Origin: Rallus limicola
Taxonomy: Eukaryota; Chordata; Aves; Gruiformes; Rallidae
Length of the DNA stretch: 64,000 nt
Direction: 5' to 3'
NCBI GenBank assembly: GCA_022605955.1
Contig: JAKCOZ010000041.1
Coordinates: 280,001 to 344,000 of the forward strand
This document shows, in pieces, positions 1 to 12,773 of this stretch. A program made the position numbers and the translations under genes. The notes beneath the pieces were generated by a model. It was not told the DNA's origin. It did no database searches and saw only the letters and a program-made list of their open reading frames with translations. How positions within the stretch are numbered: position 1 is the stretch's first letter; every line of letters starts with the position of its first letter.

Positions 1-979
1 GAGTTAGGGTTCAGTTAGGGTTAGGGTTAGGATTAGGGTTAGTGTTTGGGTTAGGTTTAGGGTTAGGGTTAGGGTTCGGTTAGGGTTAGGTTTAGGGTTA
101 GCGTTAGGGTTCAATAAGGGTTAATGTTAGGGTTAGGGTTAGTGTTAGGATTAGGGTTAGGTTTAGGGTTTACTTAGTGTTAGGGTTAGGGTTAGGGTTA
201 GTTTTAGGGTTAGGGTTAGGGATAGGGTTAGTGTTAGGTTTAGGGTTAGGGTTCAGTTAGAGTTAGGGTTAGGGTTAGGGTTAGGGTTAGTGTTAGGGAT
301 AGGGTTAGGGTTCAGTTAGGGTTAGAGTTATGGTTAGGGTTAGCGTTAGTGTTAGTTTTATAGTTAGGGTTAGGGTTCAGTTAGGGTTAGGGTTAGGATT
401 AGGGTTAGGGTTAGGGTTAGGGGTTAGGGTTAAGGTTAGGGTTAGGGTTAGGGTTATGTTAAGGGTTCAGCTTGGGTTAGGGTTAGGGTTAGGGTTCAGT
501 TAGCGTTAGGATTAGGGTTAGGGTTAGGGTGTAGGGTTAGGGTTCACTTAGCGTTAGCGTTAGGGTTAGGGTTAGGGTTAGGGTTAGGGTCAGGGTTCAG
601 TTAGGGTTCAGTTAGGATTAGGGTTAGGGTTAGGGTAGGGTTCAGTTAGTGTTAGGGTTAGGGTTAGGATTAGGGTAAGGTTCAGTTAGGGATAGGGTTA
701 CGGTTAGGGTTAGGGTTAGAGTTAGGGTTCAGTTAGGGTTAGGATTTGGGTTAGGGTTAGGATTAGGGTTAATATTAGGGTTAGGATTAGCGTTAGGTTT
801 GGTTTCAGATAGGGATAGGGTTAGTGTTAGGGTTAGGGTTAGGGTTAGTGTTAGGGTTAGGGTTCCGTTAGGGTAAGGGTTAGGGTTAGGATTAGGTTTA
901 GGTACAGGGTTAGGGTTAGGGTTAGGGTTAGGGTTAGGTTGCAGTTAGGGTTAGGGTTAGGGTTAGGGTTTGGGTTCAA

Positions 980-1013
<34 letters not shown>

Positions 1014-1637
1014 GGTTAGGTTTTAGTTTGGGTTAGGGTAAGGGTTAGGGTTAGTGTTAGGGTTAGGGTTAGGTTTAGGGTTCAGTTAGCGTTATGGTTA
1101 GGTTTCAGTTAGGGTTAGGGTTAGGATTTGGGTTATGGATAGAGTTAGGGTTCAGTTAGGGTTAGGGTTAGGATTAGGGTTAGGGTTTGGGTTAGGTTTA
1201 GGGTTAGGGTTAGGGTTCGGTTAGGGTTAGGTTTAGGGTTAGCGTTAGGGTTCAATAAGGGTTAATGTTAGGGTTAGGGTTAGTGTTAGGATTAGGGTTA
1301 GGTTTAGGGTTTACTTAGTGTTAGGGTTAGGGTTAGGGTTAGTTTTAGGGTTAGGGTTAGGGATAGGGTTAGTGTTAGGTTTAGGGTTAGGGTTCAGTTA
1401 GAGTTAGGGTTAGGGTTAGGGTTAGGGTTAGGGTTAGGGATAGGGTTAGGGTTCAGTTAGGGTTAGAGTTATGGTTAGGGTTAGCGTTAGTGTTAGTTTT
1501 ATAGTTAGGGTTAGGGTTCAGTTAGGGTTAGGGTTAGGATTAGGGTTAGGGTTAGGGTTAGGGGTTAGGGTTAAGGTTAGGGTTAGGGTTAGGGTTATGT
1601 TAAGGGTTCAGCTTGGGTTAGGGTTAGGGTTAGGGTT
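1..1637 (+). repeat. Tandem duplication, offset 1141 bp, in telomere-like block
   Basis: Positions 1-496 recur at 1142-1637 with a constant offset of 1141 bp and only scattered single-base differences. Shared landmarks include TTCAATAAGGGTTAATG (near 110 and 1251), GTTTACTTAG and TTCAGCTTGGG (near 466 and 1607). The constant offset across about 500 bp of variant hexamers cannot be explained by the 6-bp repeat itself. The left copy starts at or before the window edge. Confidence 0.85.
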
Positions 1638-2128
1638 AGGGTTAGGGTTAGGGTAGGGTCAGGATTAGGGTTCAGTTAGGATTAGCGTTAGGGTTAGAGT
1701 TAGGGATAGGGTTCAGTTAGGGTTAAGGTTAGTTTTAGTGTAAGGTTTAGGGTTCAGTTAGGGTTAGGGTTAGGGTTAGGGTTAGGGTTATGTGTTAAAG
1801 TTAGGGTTAGTTTTAGGGTTAGGATTAGGGTTCTGTAAGGGTTAGAGTTTGGCTTAGGGTTAGGGTTAGGTTTCAGTTAGGGTTAGCTTTACGGTTAGGT
1901 TTAGGGTTAGGTGATATCGTTAGGGTTAGGAAAGGGTGAGGACTAGAGTTCAGTTAGGGTTAGGTTTAGGGTTAGGGTTATGTTTAGGGTTCAGTTAGGG
2001 TAAGGGTTAGCGTTATGGTTAGGGTTAGTGTTAGGGTTAGTGTTCAGTGAGGGTTAGGGTTATGGTTAGGTTTATGGTTAGAGTTAGGGTTAGGGTTAGG
2101 GTTACTGTAAGGGTTAGGGTTAGGGTTA

Positions 2129-3857
2129 GCGTTAGGGTTAGGTTTCAGTTAGCGTTAGGATTAGGGTTAGGGTTAGGGTTAACGTTACGGTTCACTTAGC
2201 ATTAGCGTTAGTGTTAGGGTTAGGGTTAGGGTTAGGGTTAGGGTTCAGTTATGGTTAGGATTAGGGTTAGGGTTAGGGTTAGGGTTATAGTTAGGGTTCA
2301 GTTAGAGTTATGGTTTGGGTTATGGTTGGGGTTATTGTTAGGGTTAGGGTTAGGGTTCAGTTAGGTTTAGGGTTAGGGTTAGGGTTAGGGTTAGGGTTAT
2401 AGTTAGGGTTCAGTTAGAGTTAGGGTTTGGGTTAGGGTTAAGGTTACTGTTAGGGTTCAGTTATGGTTAGGTTTAGGGTTAGTGTTAGGTTTAGGGTTCA
2501 GTTAGCGTTAGGGTATAGCGTTAGGGTTAGGGTTAGAGTTCAGTTAGCGTTAGGGTTAGGTTTAGGTTTAGGATTAGGGTTAGGGTTAGGGTTAGGGTTC
2601 AGTTAGCATTAGGTTAAGGGTTAGGGTTAGGGTTAGGGTAAGGGTTAGGATACAGTTAGGGTTAGGGTTAGTGTTAGGGTAAGGTTTAGGGTTCAGTTAG
2701 GGTTAGGGTTAGGGTTAGAGTTAGGGTTAGGTTTCAGTTAGGGTTAGAGTTAGGGTTATGTTTAGGGTTTGGATTAGGGTTCAGTTAGCGTTAGGGTTAG
2801 GGTTAGGGTTAGTGTTAGGGTTCAGTTACTGTTAGGGTTAGGGTTAGGGTTAGGGTTCGGTTAGGGTTAGGGTTAGGGTTAGGATTAGGCATAGGGTTAG
2901 CGTTCAGTTAGGGTTAGAGTTAGGGTTAGGGTTAGGTTTAGGATTACGGTTCAGTTAGCGTTAGGGTTAGGGTTAGGGTTATGGTTAGCGTTAGGGTTAG
3001 GTTTCAGTTAGCGTTAGGATTTGGGTTAGGGTTAGGGTTAGGGTTACGGTTCACTTAGCATTAGCGTTAGTGTTAGGGTTAGGGTTAGGGTTAGGGTTAG
3101 GGTTCAGTTATGGTTAGGATTAGGGTTAGGGTTAGGGTTAGGGTTAGGGTTAGGGTTAGGGTTATAGTTAGGGTTCAGTTAGAGTTATGGTTTGGGTTAT
3201 GGTTAGGGTTAGTGTTAGGGTTCGGGTTAGGGTTCAGTTAGGTTTAGGGTTAGGGTTAGGGTTAGGGTTAGGGTTATAGTTAGGGTTCAGTTAGAGTTAG
3301 GGTTCTGGTTAGCGTTAAGGTTACTGTTAGGGTTCAGTTATGGTTAGGTTTAGGGTTAGTGTTAGGTTTAAGGTTCAGTTAGCGTTAGGGTATAGCGTTA
3401 GGGTTAGGGTTAGAGTTCAGTTAGCGTTAGGGTTAGGTTTAGGGTTAGGATTAGGGTTAGGGTTAGGGTTAGGGTTCAGTTAGCATTAGGTTAAGGGTTT
3501 GGGTTAGGGTTAGGGTAAGGGTTAGGATACAGTTAGGGTTAGGGTTAGTGTTAGGGTAAGGTTTAGGGTTCAGTTAGGGTTAGGGTTAGGGTTAGAGTTA
3601 GTGTTAGGTTTCAGTTAGGGTTAGGGTTAGGGTTATGGTTAGGGTTTGGATTAGGGTTCAGTTAGCGTTAGGGTTAGGGTTAGGGTTAGTGTTAGGGTTC
3701 AGTTACTGTTAGGGTTAGGGTTAGGCTTAGGGTTCGGTTAGGGTTAGGGTTAGGGTTAGGATTAGGCATAGGGTTAGCGTTCAGTTAGGGTTAGAGTTAG
3801 GGTTAGGGTTAGGTTTAGGATTACGGTTCAGTTAGCGTTAGTGTTAGGGTTAGGGTT
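2129..3857 (+). repeat. Tandem duplication of about 0.86-0.88 kb
   Basis: Positions 2129-2980 and 2988-3857 carry the same ordered variants: TTCACTTAGCATTAGCG (2191/3050), GGGTATAGCG (2511/3388) and ATTAGGCATAGGG (2884/3761). The offset grows from 859 to 877 bp through small gains of hexamers. The two copies abut, as expected of unequal exchange or replication slippage over a long unit. Confidence 0.8.
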
Positions 3858-6800
3858 AGGGTTAGGGTTAGGGTTCAGTTATGGTTAGGGTTAGGGTTAG
3901 TGTTATAGTTAGGGTTAGGGTTCAGTTAGGGTTAGGGTTAGGATTAGGGTTAGGGTTAGGGTCAGGCTTAGGGTTCAGTTAGGATTAGCGTTAGGGTTAG
4001 TTTTAGGGATAGGGTTCAGTAAGGGTTATGGTTAATTTTAGTGTAAGGTTTAGGGTTCAGTTAGGGTTAGGGTTAGGGTTCGGGTTAGGGTTAGGTGTTA
4101 AAGTTATGGTTAGTTTTAGGGTTAGGATTAGGGTTCAGTTAGGGTTAGGGTTTGGGTTAGGGTAAGGGTTACGGTTAGGGTTCAGTTAGGGTTAGGGTTA
4201 GGGTTCAGTTAGGATTAGGGTTAGGGTTAGGGTTAGGTTACGGGATAGGGTTCAGTTAGGGTTATGGTTAGTGTTAGAGTTCAGTTAGTGTTAGGGTTAC
4301 GGTTAGGGTTACGTTTAGGATTAGGTTTAGGGTTACGCTTAGGGTTCATTTAGGGTTAGGTTTAGGGTTAGCGTTAGGGTTCAGTAAGGGTTAATGTTAG
4401 GGTTAGGGTTAGTGTTAGGATTAGGGTTAGGTTTAGGGTTCAGTTAGGGTTAGGGTTAGGGTTAGGGTTGGGGTAAGGGTTATTGTTCAATTAGGGATAG
4501 GGTTTGTGTTAGGGTTAAGGTTAGCGTTAGGGTTAGGGTTAGGCATAGGGTTAGGATTAGGGTTAGGTTTAGGGTTCAGTTAGAGTTAGGGTTAGGGTTA
4601 GGGTTAGGGTTAGGGTTAGGGTTCAGTTAGGGTTAGGGTTAGGGTTAGGTTTAAGGATAGGTTTAGGGTTCAGTTAGGGTTAGGGTTAGGGTTAGGGTTA
4701 GGGTTAGGGTTAGGGTTAGGATTCTATTATCGTTAGGATTAGGGTTAGGGTTAGGGTTAGTGTTCAATTATCGTTAGCGTTTGGGTTAGGGTTAGGGTTA
4801 GGTTTAGGGTTAGGGATAGGGTTCAGTTATGGTTTGGGTTAGGGTTAGGGTTACTGTTAGGGTTAGCGTTAGGGTTCAGTTAAGGTTAGGGTTAGGGTTT
4901 GGGTTAGGGTTAGTGTTATAGTTAGTGTTCAGTTAGAGTTAGGGTTTGGGTTAGGGTTAAGGTTAGTGTTAGGGTTCAGTTATGGTTAGGGTTAGGGTTA
5001 GTTTAGGTTTGGGGTTCAGTTAGTGTTAGGGTATAGCGTTAGGGTTAGGGTTAGGGTTAGGGTTAGGGTTAGGGTTAGGGTTCAGTTAGCGTTAGGGTAA
5101 GGGTTAGGGTTACGGTTAGTGTTCCGTTAGGGTTAGGGTTAGGGTTAGGTTAAGGGTTAGGATACAGTTAGGGTTAGGGTTAGGGTTAGGGTTAGGGTTA
5201 GGATTAGTGTTCAGTTAGCGTTAGGGTTAGGGTTAGGGTTAGTGTTAGGGTTCAGTTACTGTTAAGGTTAGGGTTAGGGTTAGGGTTAAGTTAGGGTTAG
5301 GGTTAGGGTTACGGTTAGGGTTAGGGTTCAGTTCGTGTTAGGGTTAGGGTTAGGATTAGGGATAGGTTTAGGGTTCAGGTAGGGTTAGAGTTAGATTTAG
5401 GGTTAGGGTTAGGGTTAGGGTTCAGTTAGCATTAGGGTTAGGGTTAGGCTTAGGGTTCAGTTATGGTTAGGGTTAGCGTTAGGGTTAGTGTTATAGTTAG
5501 GTTTAGGGTTCAGTTAGGGTTAGGGATAGGATTAGGGTTAGGGTTAGGGTTAGGGTTAGGTTAAGGGTTCAGCTTGGGTTAGGGTTAGGGTTAGGGTTAG
5601 TGTTAGGGTCAGTGTTAGGGTTCAGTTAGGATTAGCGTTAGGGTTAGTGTTAAGGATAGGGTTCAGTTAGGGTTAAGGTTAGTTTTAGTGTAAGGTTTAG
5701 GGTTCACTTAGGGTTAGGTTTAGGGTTAGGGTTAGGGTTAGGTGTTAAAGTTAGGGTTAGATTTAGGGTTAGGATTAGGGTTCAGTAAGGGTTAGGGTTT
5801 GGGTTAGGGTTAAGGTTAGGTTTAAGTTAGGGTTAGCTTTAGGGTTAGGTTTAGGGTTAGGTGTTAAGGTTATGGTTAGGAAAGGGTAAGGACTAGAGTT
5901 CAGTTAGGGTTAGGTTTAGGGTTATGGTTAGGGTTAGGGTTCAGTTAGGGTATAGGTTAGCGTTAGTGTTAGGGTTAGGGTTAGAGTTAGTGTTAGGGTT
6001 AGGGTTCAGTTAGGGTTAGGGTTAGGGTTAGGGTTATGGTTAGAGTTAGGGTTAGGTTTAGGGTTAGTGTTAGGGTTAGGGTTAGGGTTAGGGTTCAGTT
6101 ATGGTTAGCGTTAGTGTTAGTGTTAGGGTTAGGTTTAGGGTTAGGGTTCAGTTAGGGTTAGGATTAGGGTTAGCTTTAGTGTTAGGATTAGGGTTAGTTT
6201 TAGGGTTAGGTTTAGGTGTAGGGTTCAGTAAGCGTTCGGGTTAGTGTTAGGGATAGGGTTAGGGTTAGGGTTAGGCTTAGGGTTAGGTTTCAGTTATGGT
6301 TAGGGTTAGGATTAGGGTTAGGTTTAGGTGTTAATGTTAGGGTTAGTTTTAGGGTTAGGATTAGGGTTCAGTTAGGGTTAGGTTTTGGGTTAGGGTTAAG
6401 GTTAGGTTTCAGTTAGGGTTAGCTTTAGGGTTAGGTTTAGGGTTAGGTGTTAAGGTTAGGGTTAGGAAAGGGTATGGACTAGAGTTCAGTTACGGTTAGT
6501 TTTTCGGTTAGGCTTAGGGTTAGGGTTAAGTTAGAGTAAGGTTTAGGGTTAGGGTTAGGGTTAGAGTTAGGGTTAGGGTTAGGGTTCAGTAAGGGTTAGG
6601 GTTAGGGATAGGGTTATGGTTGGAGTTAGGGTTAGGGTTAGGATTAGTGTAAGGGTTAGGGTTAGCGTTAGCGTTAGGGTTAGGTTTCAGTTAGCGTTAG
6701 GATTAGGGTTAGGGTTAGGGTTAGGGTTACGGTTCACTTAGCATTACCGTTAGTGTTAGGGTTAGGGTTAGGGTTAGGGTTAGAGTTCAGTTATGGTTAG

Positions 6801-9800
6801 CGTTAGTGTTAGTGTTAGTGTTAGGGATAGGGTTAGTTTTAGGGTTAGGGTTAGGTGTAGGGTTCAGTAAGCGTTCGGGTTAGTTTTAGGGATAGGGTTA
6901 GGGTTAGGCTTAGGGTTAGGGTTCAGTTAGGGTTAGGGTTAGAGTTAGGGTTAGGGTTAGGGTAAGTGTTATGGTTCTGTTAGGTTTTGGGTATGGGTTA
7001 GGGTTAAGTTTAGGGTTAGGGTTAGGGTTAGGGTTAGGGTTAGGGGTTAGGGTTAGGGTTAGGGTTACGGTTAGGGTTAGGTTTAGGGTTCAGTTAGCGT
7101 TAGGGTTAGCGTTAGGGTTAGGTTCAGGGTTCAGTTAGGGCTAGGGTTAGGGTTAGGATTAGGGATAGGGTTAGGGTTCAGTTAGGGTTAGGGTTAGGGT
7201 TAGGGTTAGGGTTAGGGTTAGGGTTAGGGTTAAGGTTCAGTTAGCGTTAGGATTAGGGTTAGGGTTAGGGTTACGGTTAGGGTTCAGTTATGGTTAGGGT
7301 TAGGGTAACTGTTAGGGTTACTGTTAGGGTTCAGTTAGGGTTAGGGTTAGGGTTAGGGTTAGGGTTAGGGTTAGGGTTAGGGTTAGGGTTTGTGTAAGGT
7401 TTAGGTTTCAGTTAGCGTTAGGGTTATGGTTAGGGTTAGGGTTAGGGTTAAGTTATGGTTAGGGTTAGGGTTAGGGTTAGGGTTAGGGTTCAGTTAGCAT
7501 TAGGGTTAGGGTTAGGGTTAGGGTTAGGGTTAGGGTTAGGGTTCGGTTAGGGTAAGGGTTAGGGTTACGGTTAGGGTTAGGGTTAGGGTTCAGTTAGCGT
7601 TAGGATTATGGTTAGGTTTAGGGTTAGGTTTCACTTACCATTAGCGTTAGTGTTAGGGTTAGGCTTAGGGTCAGTGTTCTGTTATGGTTAGCTTTAGTGT
7701 TAGGGATAGGGTTAGGGTTAGGGTTCAGTTAGGGTTAGGATTAGGTTTAGGGTTAGTGTTAGGGTTAGGGTTAGGGTTAGGGTTAGGTTTAGGGTTCAGT
7801 TAGCGTTCAGGTTAGTGTTAGGGATAGGGTTAGGTTTAGGGTAAGGCTTAGGTTTAGGGTTCAGATAGGGTAATGGTTAGGGTAAGGGTTAGGGTTAGGG
7901 TTAGGCTTCAATTAGGGTTAGGGTTAGCGTTAGGGTAAGGGTTAGGGTTAAGTTAGGGTTAGGGTTTGGGTTAGGGTTAAGGTTAGAGTTAGGGTTCTCT
8001 TAGGTTTAGTGTTAGACTTAGGATTACGGTTAGGTTTAGGGTTCAGATATAGTTAGGGTTAGGTTTAGGGTTAGGGTTATGGTTCAGTTAGGGTTAGGAT
8101 TAGGGTTAGCGTTCGGGTTAGGGTTAGGGTTAGGGTAAGGTTTAAGGTTAGGGTTAGGTGTTAGGGTTAGGGTTAGGGTTAGGTTTAGTGTTCAGTTAGC
8201 GTTAATGTTAGGGTTAGGATTAATGTTAGGTTTAGTGTTAGGGTTCAATTAGGATTAGGGTATAGGATTAGGGTAAGGTTCAGTTAGGGATAGTGTTAGG
8301 GTTAGGGTTCGATTTAAGGATAGGATTATGGTTCAGTTAGGGTTAGGGTTAGGAATAGTGTTAGGGTTAGGGTTAGGATTAGGGTTAGGGTTCAGTTAGC
8401 GTAAGGTTTAGGGTTAGGTTTAGGGTTACGGTTAGGGTTCACTTAGCGTTAGCGTTAGGGTTAGCTTTAGGGTTAGGGTTAGGGTTCAGTTAGGGTTCGG
8501 GTTAGGGTTAGGGTTAGGGTTAGGTTTAGGGTTATAGTTAGGGTTCAAATAGGGTTAGGGTTTGGGTTAGGGTTAAGGATAGTTTTAGGGTTCAGTTAGG
8601 GATATGGTTAGGGTTAGGGTTAGTGTTAGGTTTAGGGTTCAGTTAACGTTATGGTTAGCGTAAGGGTTAGGGTTAGGGTTAGGGTACAGTTAGCGTTAGG
8701 ATTAGGGTTAGGGTAAGGGTTAGGTTTAGTGTTCACTTAGCGTTAGGGTTAGGGTTAGGGTTAGGGTTAGGGTTAGGGTTAGAGTTAGTGTTCAGTTAGG
8801 GTTAGGGTTTGGTTTAGGGTTAGGATTAGGGTTAAGTTTAGGTTTAGGGGTTAGAGTTAGGATTAGGGTTAGGTTTAGCGTTCATTTATGGTTAGGGGTA
8901 GGGTTAGGTTTGGTTTCAGATAGAGATAGATTAGTGTTAGGGTTAGGGTTAGTGTTCTGTTAGGGTAAGGGTTAGGGTTAGGATTAGGGTTAGGTACAGG
9001 GTTAGGGTTAGGGTTAGGGTTAGGTTGCATTTAGGGTTAGGGTTAGGGTTAGGGTTAGGTTTAGGTTTTAATTTGGGTTATGGTAAGGGTTATGGTTATT
9101 GTTAGGGTTAGGGTTAGGTTTCACTTAGGGTTAGGTTTAGGATTAGGGTTAGGTTTAGGTTTCAGTTAGCATTATGGTTAGGTTTCAGTTTGGGTTAAGG
9201 TTAGGATTAGGGTTAAGTTTAGGGTTAGGATTCAGTTAGGGTTAGGGTTAGAGTTAAAGTTAGGTTTAGGGTTCAGTTAGCGTTAGGGTTATGGTTCAGT
9301 TAAAGTTAGGGTTAGGATTAGGGTTAGCGTTAGGGTTAGGGTTCAGTTAGGGTTAGGGTTAGGATTAGGGTTACGTTTAGGTTTCAGTTAGCGTTAGGGT
9401 TAGGGTTCAGTTAGGGTTAGGGTTAGGATTAGGGTTAGGGTTTGGGTTAGGTTTAGCGTTATGGTTAGGTTTAGGGTTCAGTTAGCGTTAGGGTTAGTGT
9501 TAGGGTTACGGTTAGGATTACGGTTCATTTAAGTTTAGGATTATGTTATGGGTTAGGGTTAGGGTTGGGGTTCTGTTAGGGTTAGGGTTAGGGTTAGGGT
9601 TAGGTTTAGGGTTCTATTAGCGTTAGGATTAGGGTTAGGGTTAGGGTTAGTGTTCAATTATTGTTAGCATTAGGGTTAGGGTTAGGGTTAGGGTTAGGGT
9701 TAGGGTTACGGTTAGGGTTAGGGTTAGGGTTAGGGTTATAGTTAGGGTTCAGTTAGAGTTAGGGTTTGTGTTAGGGTTAAGGTTAGTGTTAGGGTTCAGT

Positions 9801-10229
9801 TAGGGTTAGGGTTAGGGTTAGGGTTAGTGTTAGGTTTAGGGTTCAGTTATCGTTAGGGTATAGCGTTAGGGTTAGGGTAAGGGTTCAGTTAGCGTTAGGG
9901 TAAGGGTTAGGGTTAGGGTTATGGTTAGTGTTCCGTTAGAGTTAGGGTTAGGGTTAGGGTTAGTGTTAGGATACAGTTAGGGTTAGGGTTAGTGTTAGGG
10001 TAAGGTTTAGGGTTCAGTTATGTTTAGGGTTAGGGTTAGGGTTAGGGTTAGTGTTAGGGATCAGTTATGATTAGAGTTAGGATTAGAGTAGGGTTCAGTT
10101 AGTTTTAGTGTTAGGGTTAGGATTAGGGTAAGGTTCAGTTAGGGATAGTCTTAGGTTTAGGGTTAGGTTAAGGGATAGGGTTAGGGTTCAGTTAGGGTTA
10201 GGGTTAGGGTTAGGGTTAGGGTTAGAGTA

Positions 10230-10273
<44 letters not shown>

Positions 10274-10554
10274 CGTTAGGGTTAGGTTTCAGTTAGCGTT
10301 AGGAATAGGGTTAGGGTTTGGGTTAGGGTTACGGTTCACTTAGCATTAGCGTTAGTGTTAGTGTTAGGGTTAGGGTTAGGGTTCAGTTATGGTTAGCGTT
10401 AGTGTTAGTGTTAGTGTTAGGGTTAGGGTTAGGGTTCAGTTAGGGTTAGGATTATGGTTCGGGTTAGTGTTAGGGATAGGGTTAGGGTTAGGGTTAGGCT
10501 TAGGGTTAGGGTTCAATTAGGGTTAGGGTTAGGGTTAGGGTTAGGGTTAGGGTA

Positions 10555-11715
10555 AGGGTTATGGTTCAGTTAGGGTTTGGGTATGGGTTAGGGTTAAGGT
10601 TAGGGTTAGGGTTAGGGTTAGGGTTAGGGTTCGGGGTTAGGGTTAGGGTTAGTGTTAGGGTTAGGTTTAGGGTTCAATTAGCGTTAGGGTTAGCGTTAGG
10701 TTTAGGTTTAGGGTTCAGTTAGGGTTAGGGTTAGGGTTAGGGTTAGGGTTAGGGTTAGGGTTACTGTTAGGGTTAGGGTTAGTGTTCAGTTAGGGTTAGG
10801 TTTAGGGTTAGGTTTACGGTTAGGGTTATAGTTAAGGTTCAGTTAGGGTTAGGGTTTGGGTTAGGGTTAAGTTTAGTGTTAGGGTTCAGTTAGGGTTAGG
10901 GTTAGGGTTAGGGTTAGTGTTAAGTTTAGGGTTAGGGTTCAGTTAGGGTTAGGGTTAGGGTTAGAGTTAGGGTTAGGGTTAGGGTTACTGTTAGTGTTAG
11001 GTTTAGGTTTCAGTTAGCGTTTCGGTTAGGGTTAGGGTTAGAGTTCAGTTATGGTTAGGGTTAGGGTTAGGGTTAGGTTTAGGGTTCAGTTAGCATTAGG
11101 GTTAGGGTTAGGGTTAGGATTAGGGTTAGGGTTAGGGTTATGGTTCAGTTTGGGTTTGGGTATGGGTTAGGGTTAAGGTTAGGGTTAGGGTTAGGGTTAG
11201 GGTTAGGGTTCGGGGTTAGGGTTAGGGTTAGGGTTAGGGTTAGGTTTAGGGTTCAGTTAGCGTTAGGGTTAGCGTTAGGTTTAGGTTTAGGGTTCAGTTA
11301 GGGTTAGGGTTAGGGTTAGGGTTAGGGTTAGGGTTAGGGTTTGGATTACTGTTAGGGTTAGGGTTAGTGTTCAGTTAGGGTTAGGTTTAGGGTTAGGTTT
11401 AGGGTTAGGGTTATAGTTCAGGTTCAGTTAGGGTTAGGGTTTGGGTTAGGGTTATGTTTAGTGTTAGGGTTCAGTTAGGGTTAGGGTTAGGGTTAGGGTT
11501 AGTGTTAAGTTTAGGGTTAGGGTTCAGTTATGGTTAGGGTTAGGGTTAGAGTTAGGGTTAGGGTTAGGGTTACTGTTAGTGTTAGGTTTAGGTTTCAGTT
11601 AGCGTTAGGGTTAGGGTTAGGGTTAGAGTTTAGTTATGGTTAGGGTTAGGGTTAGGGTTAGGTTTAGGGTTCAGTTAGCATTAGGGTTAGGGTTAGGGTT
11701 AGGGTTAGGGTTAGG
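10555..11715 (+). repeat. Tandem duplication of about 0.58 kb
   Basis: The segment starting ATGGTTCAG near 10561, with GGGTATGGGTTAGGGTTAAGG and TTCGGGGTTAGG, recurs from 11140. The offset is 579 bp at the left and 585 bp at the right (TTTAGGTTTCAGTTAGCG). The copies abut. The GTATGGG marker is also present near 13047 and 14016, so this unit type has been reused elsewhere in the block. Confidence 0.75.
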
Positions 11716-12679
11716 GTTAGGGATCGGTTTAGGGTAAGGGTTAGGGTTAGGGTTAGGGTTAGGGTTCAGTTAGCGTTAGGATTAGTGTTAGGGTTAGGTT
11801 TAGGGTTCACATAGCATTACCGTTAGTGTTAGGGTTAGGGTTAGGGTTAGTGTTCAGTTATGGTTAACGTTAGTGTTAGGGTTAGGGTTAGGGTTCAGTT
11901 AGGGTTAGGATTAGGGTTAGGGTTAGTGTTAGGGTTAGGGTTAGGTTAAGGGTTCAGTTAGCGTTCAGGTTAGTGTTAGGTATAGGGTTAGGTTTAGGGT
12001 AAGGCTTAGGTTTAGGGTTCAGTTAGGGTAATGGTTAGGGTAAGGGTTAGGGTTAGGGTTAGGGTTGGGGTTCTGTTAGGGTTAGGGTTAGGGTTAGGGT
12101 TAGGGTTAGGGTTCTATTAGCGTTAGGATTAGTGTTAGGGTTAGGGTTAGTGTTCAATTATTGTTAGCGTTAGGTTTAGGGTTAGGGTTAGGGTTAGGGT
12201 TAGGGATAGGGTTCAGTTATGGTTTTGGTTAGGGTTAGGGTTACTCTTAGGGTTAAGGTTAGGGTTCAGTTAGGGTTAGGGTTAGGGTTAGGGTTACGGT
12301 TAGGGTTAGGGTTAGGGTTATAGTTAGGGTTCAGTTAGAGTTAGGGTTTGGGTTAGGGTTAAGGTTAGTGTTAGGGTTCAGTTAGGGTAAGGGTTAGGGT
12401 TAGGGTTATGGTTAGTGTTCCGTTAGAGTTAGGGTTAGCGTTACGGTTAGGGTTAGGATACAGTTAGTGTTAGGGTTAGTGTTAGGGTAAGGTTTAGGGT
12501 TCAGTTAGCTTTAGGGTTAGGGTTAGGGTTAGGGTTAGTTTTAGGGTTCAGTTAGGATTAGAGTTAGGATTAGGGTAGGGTTCAGTTAGTTTTAGAGTTA
12601 GGGTTAGGATTAGGGTAAGGTTCAGTTAGGGATAGTGTTAGGTTTAGTGTTAGGTTTAGGGATAGGGTTAGGGTTCAGT

Positions 12680-12742
12680 TAGGGTTAGGGTTAGGGTTAG
12701 GGTTAGGGTTAGGGTTAGGGTTAGGGTTAGAGTAAGGGTTAA

Positions 12743-12773
<31 letters not shown>

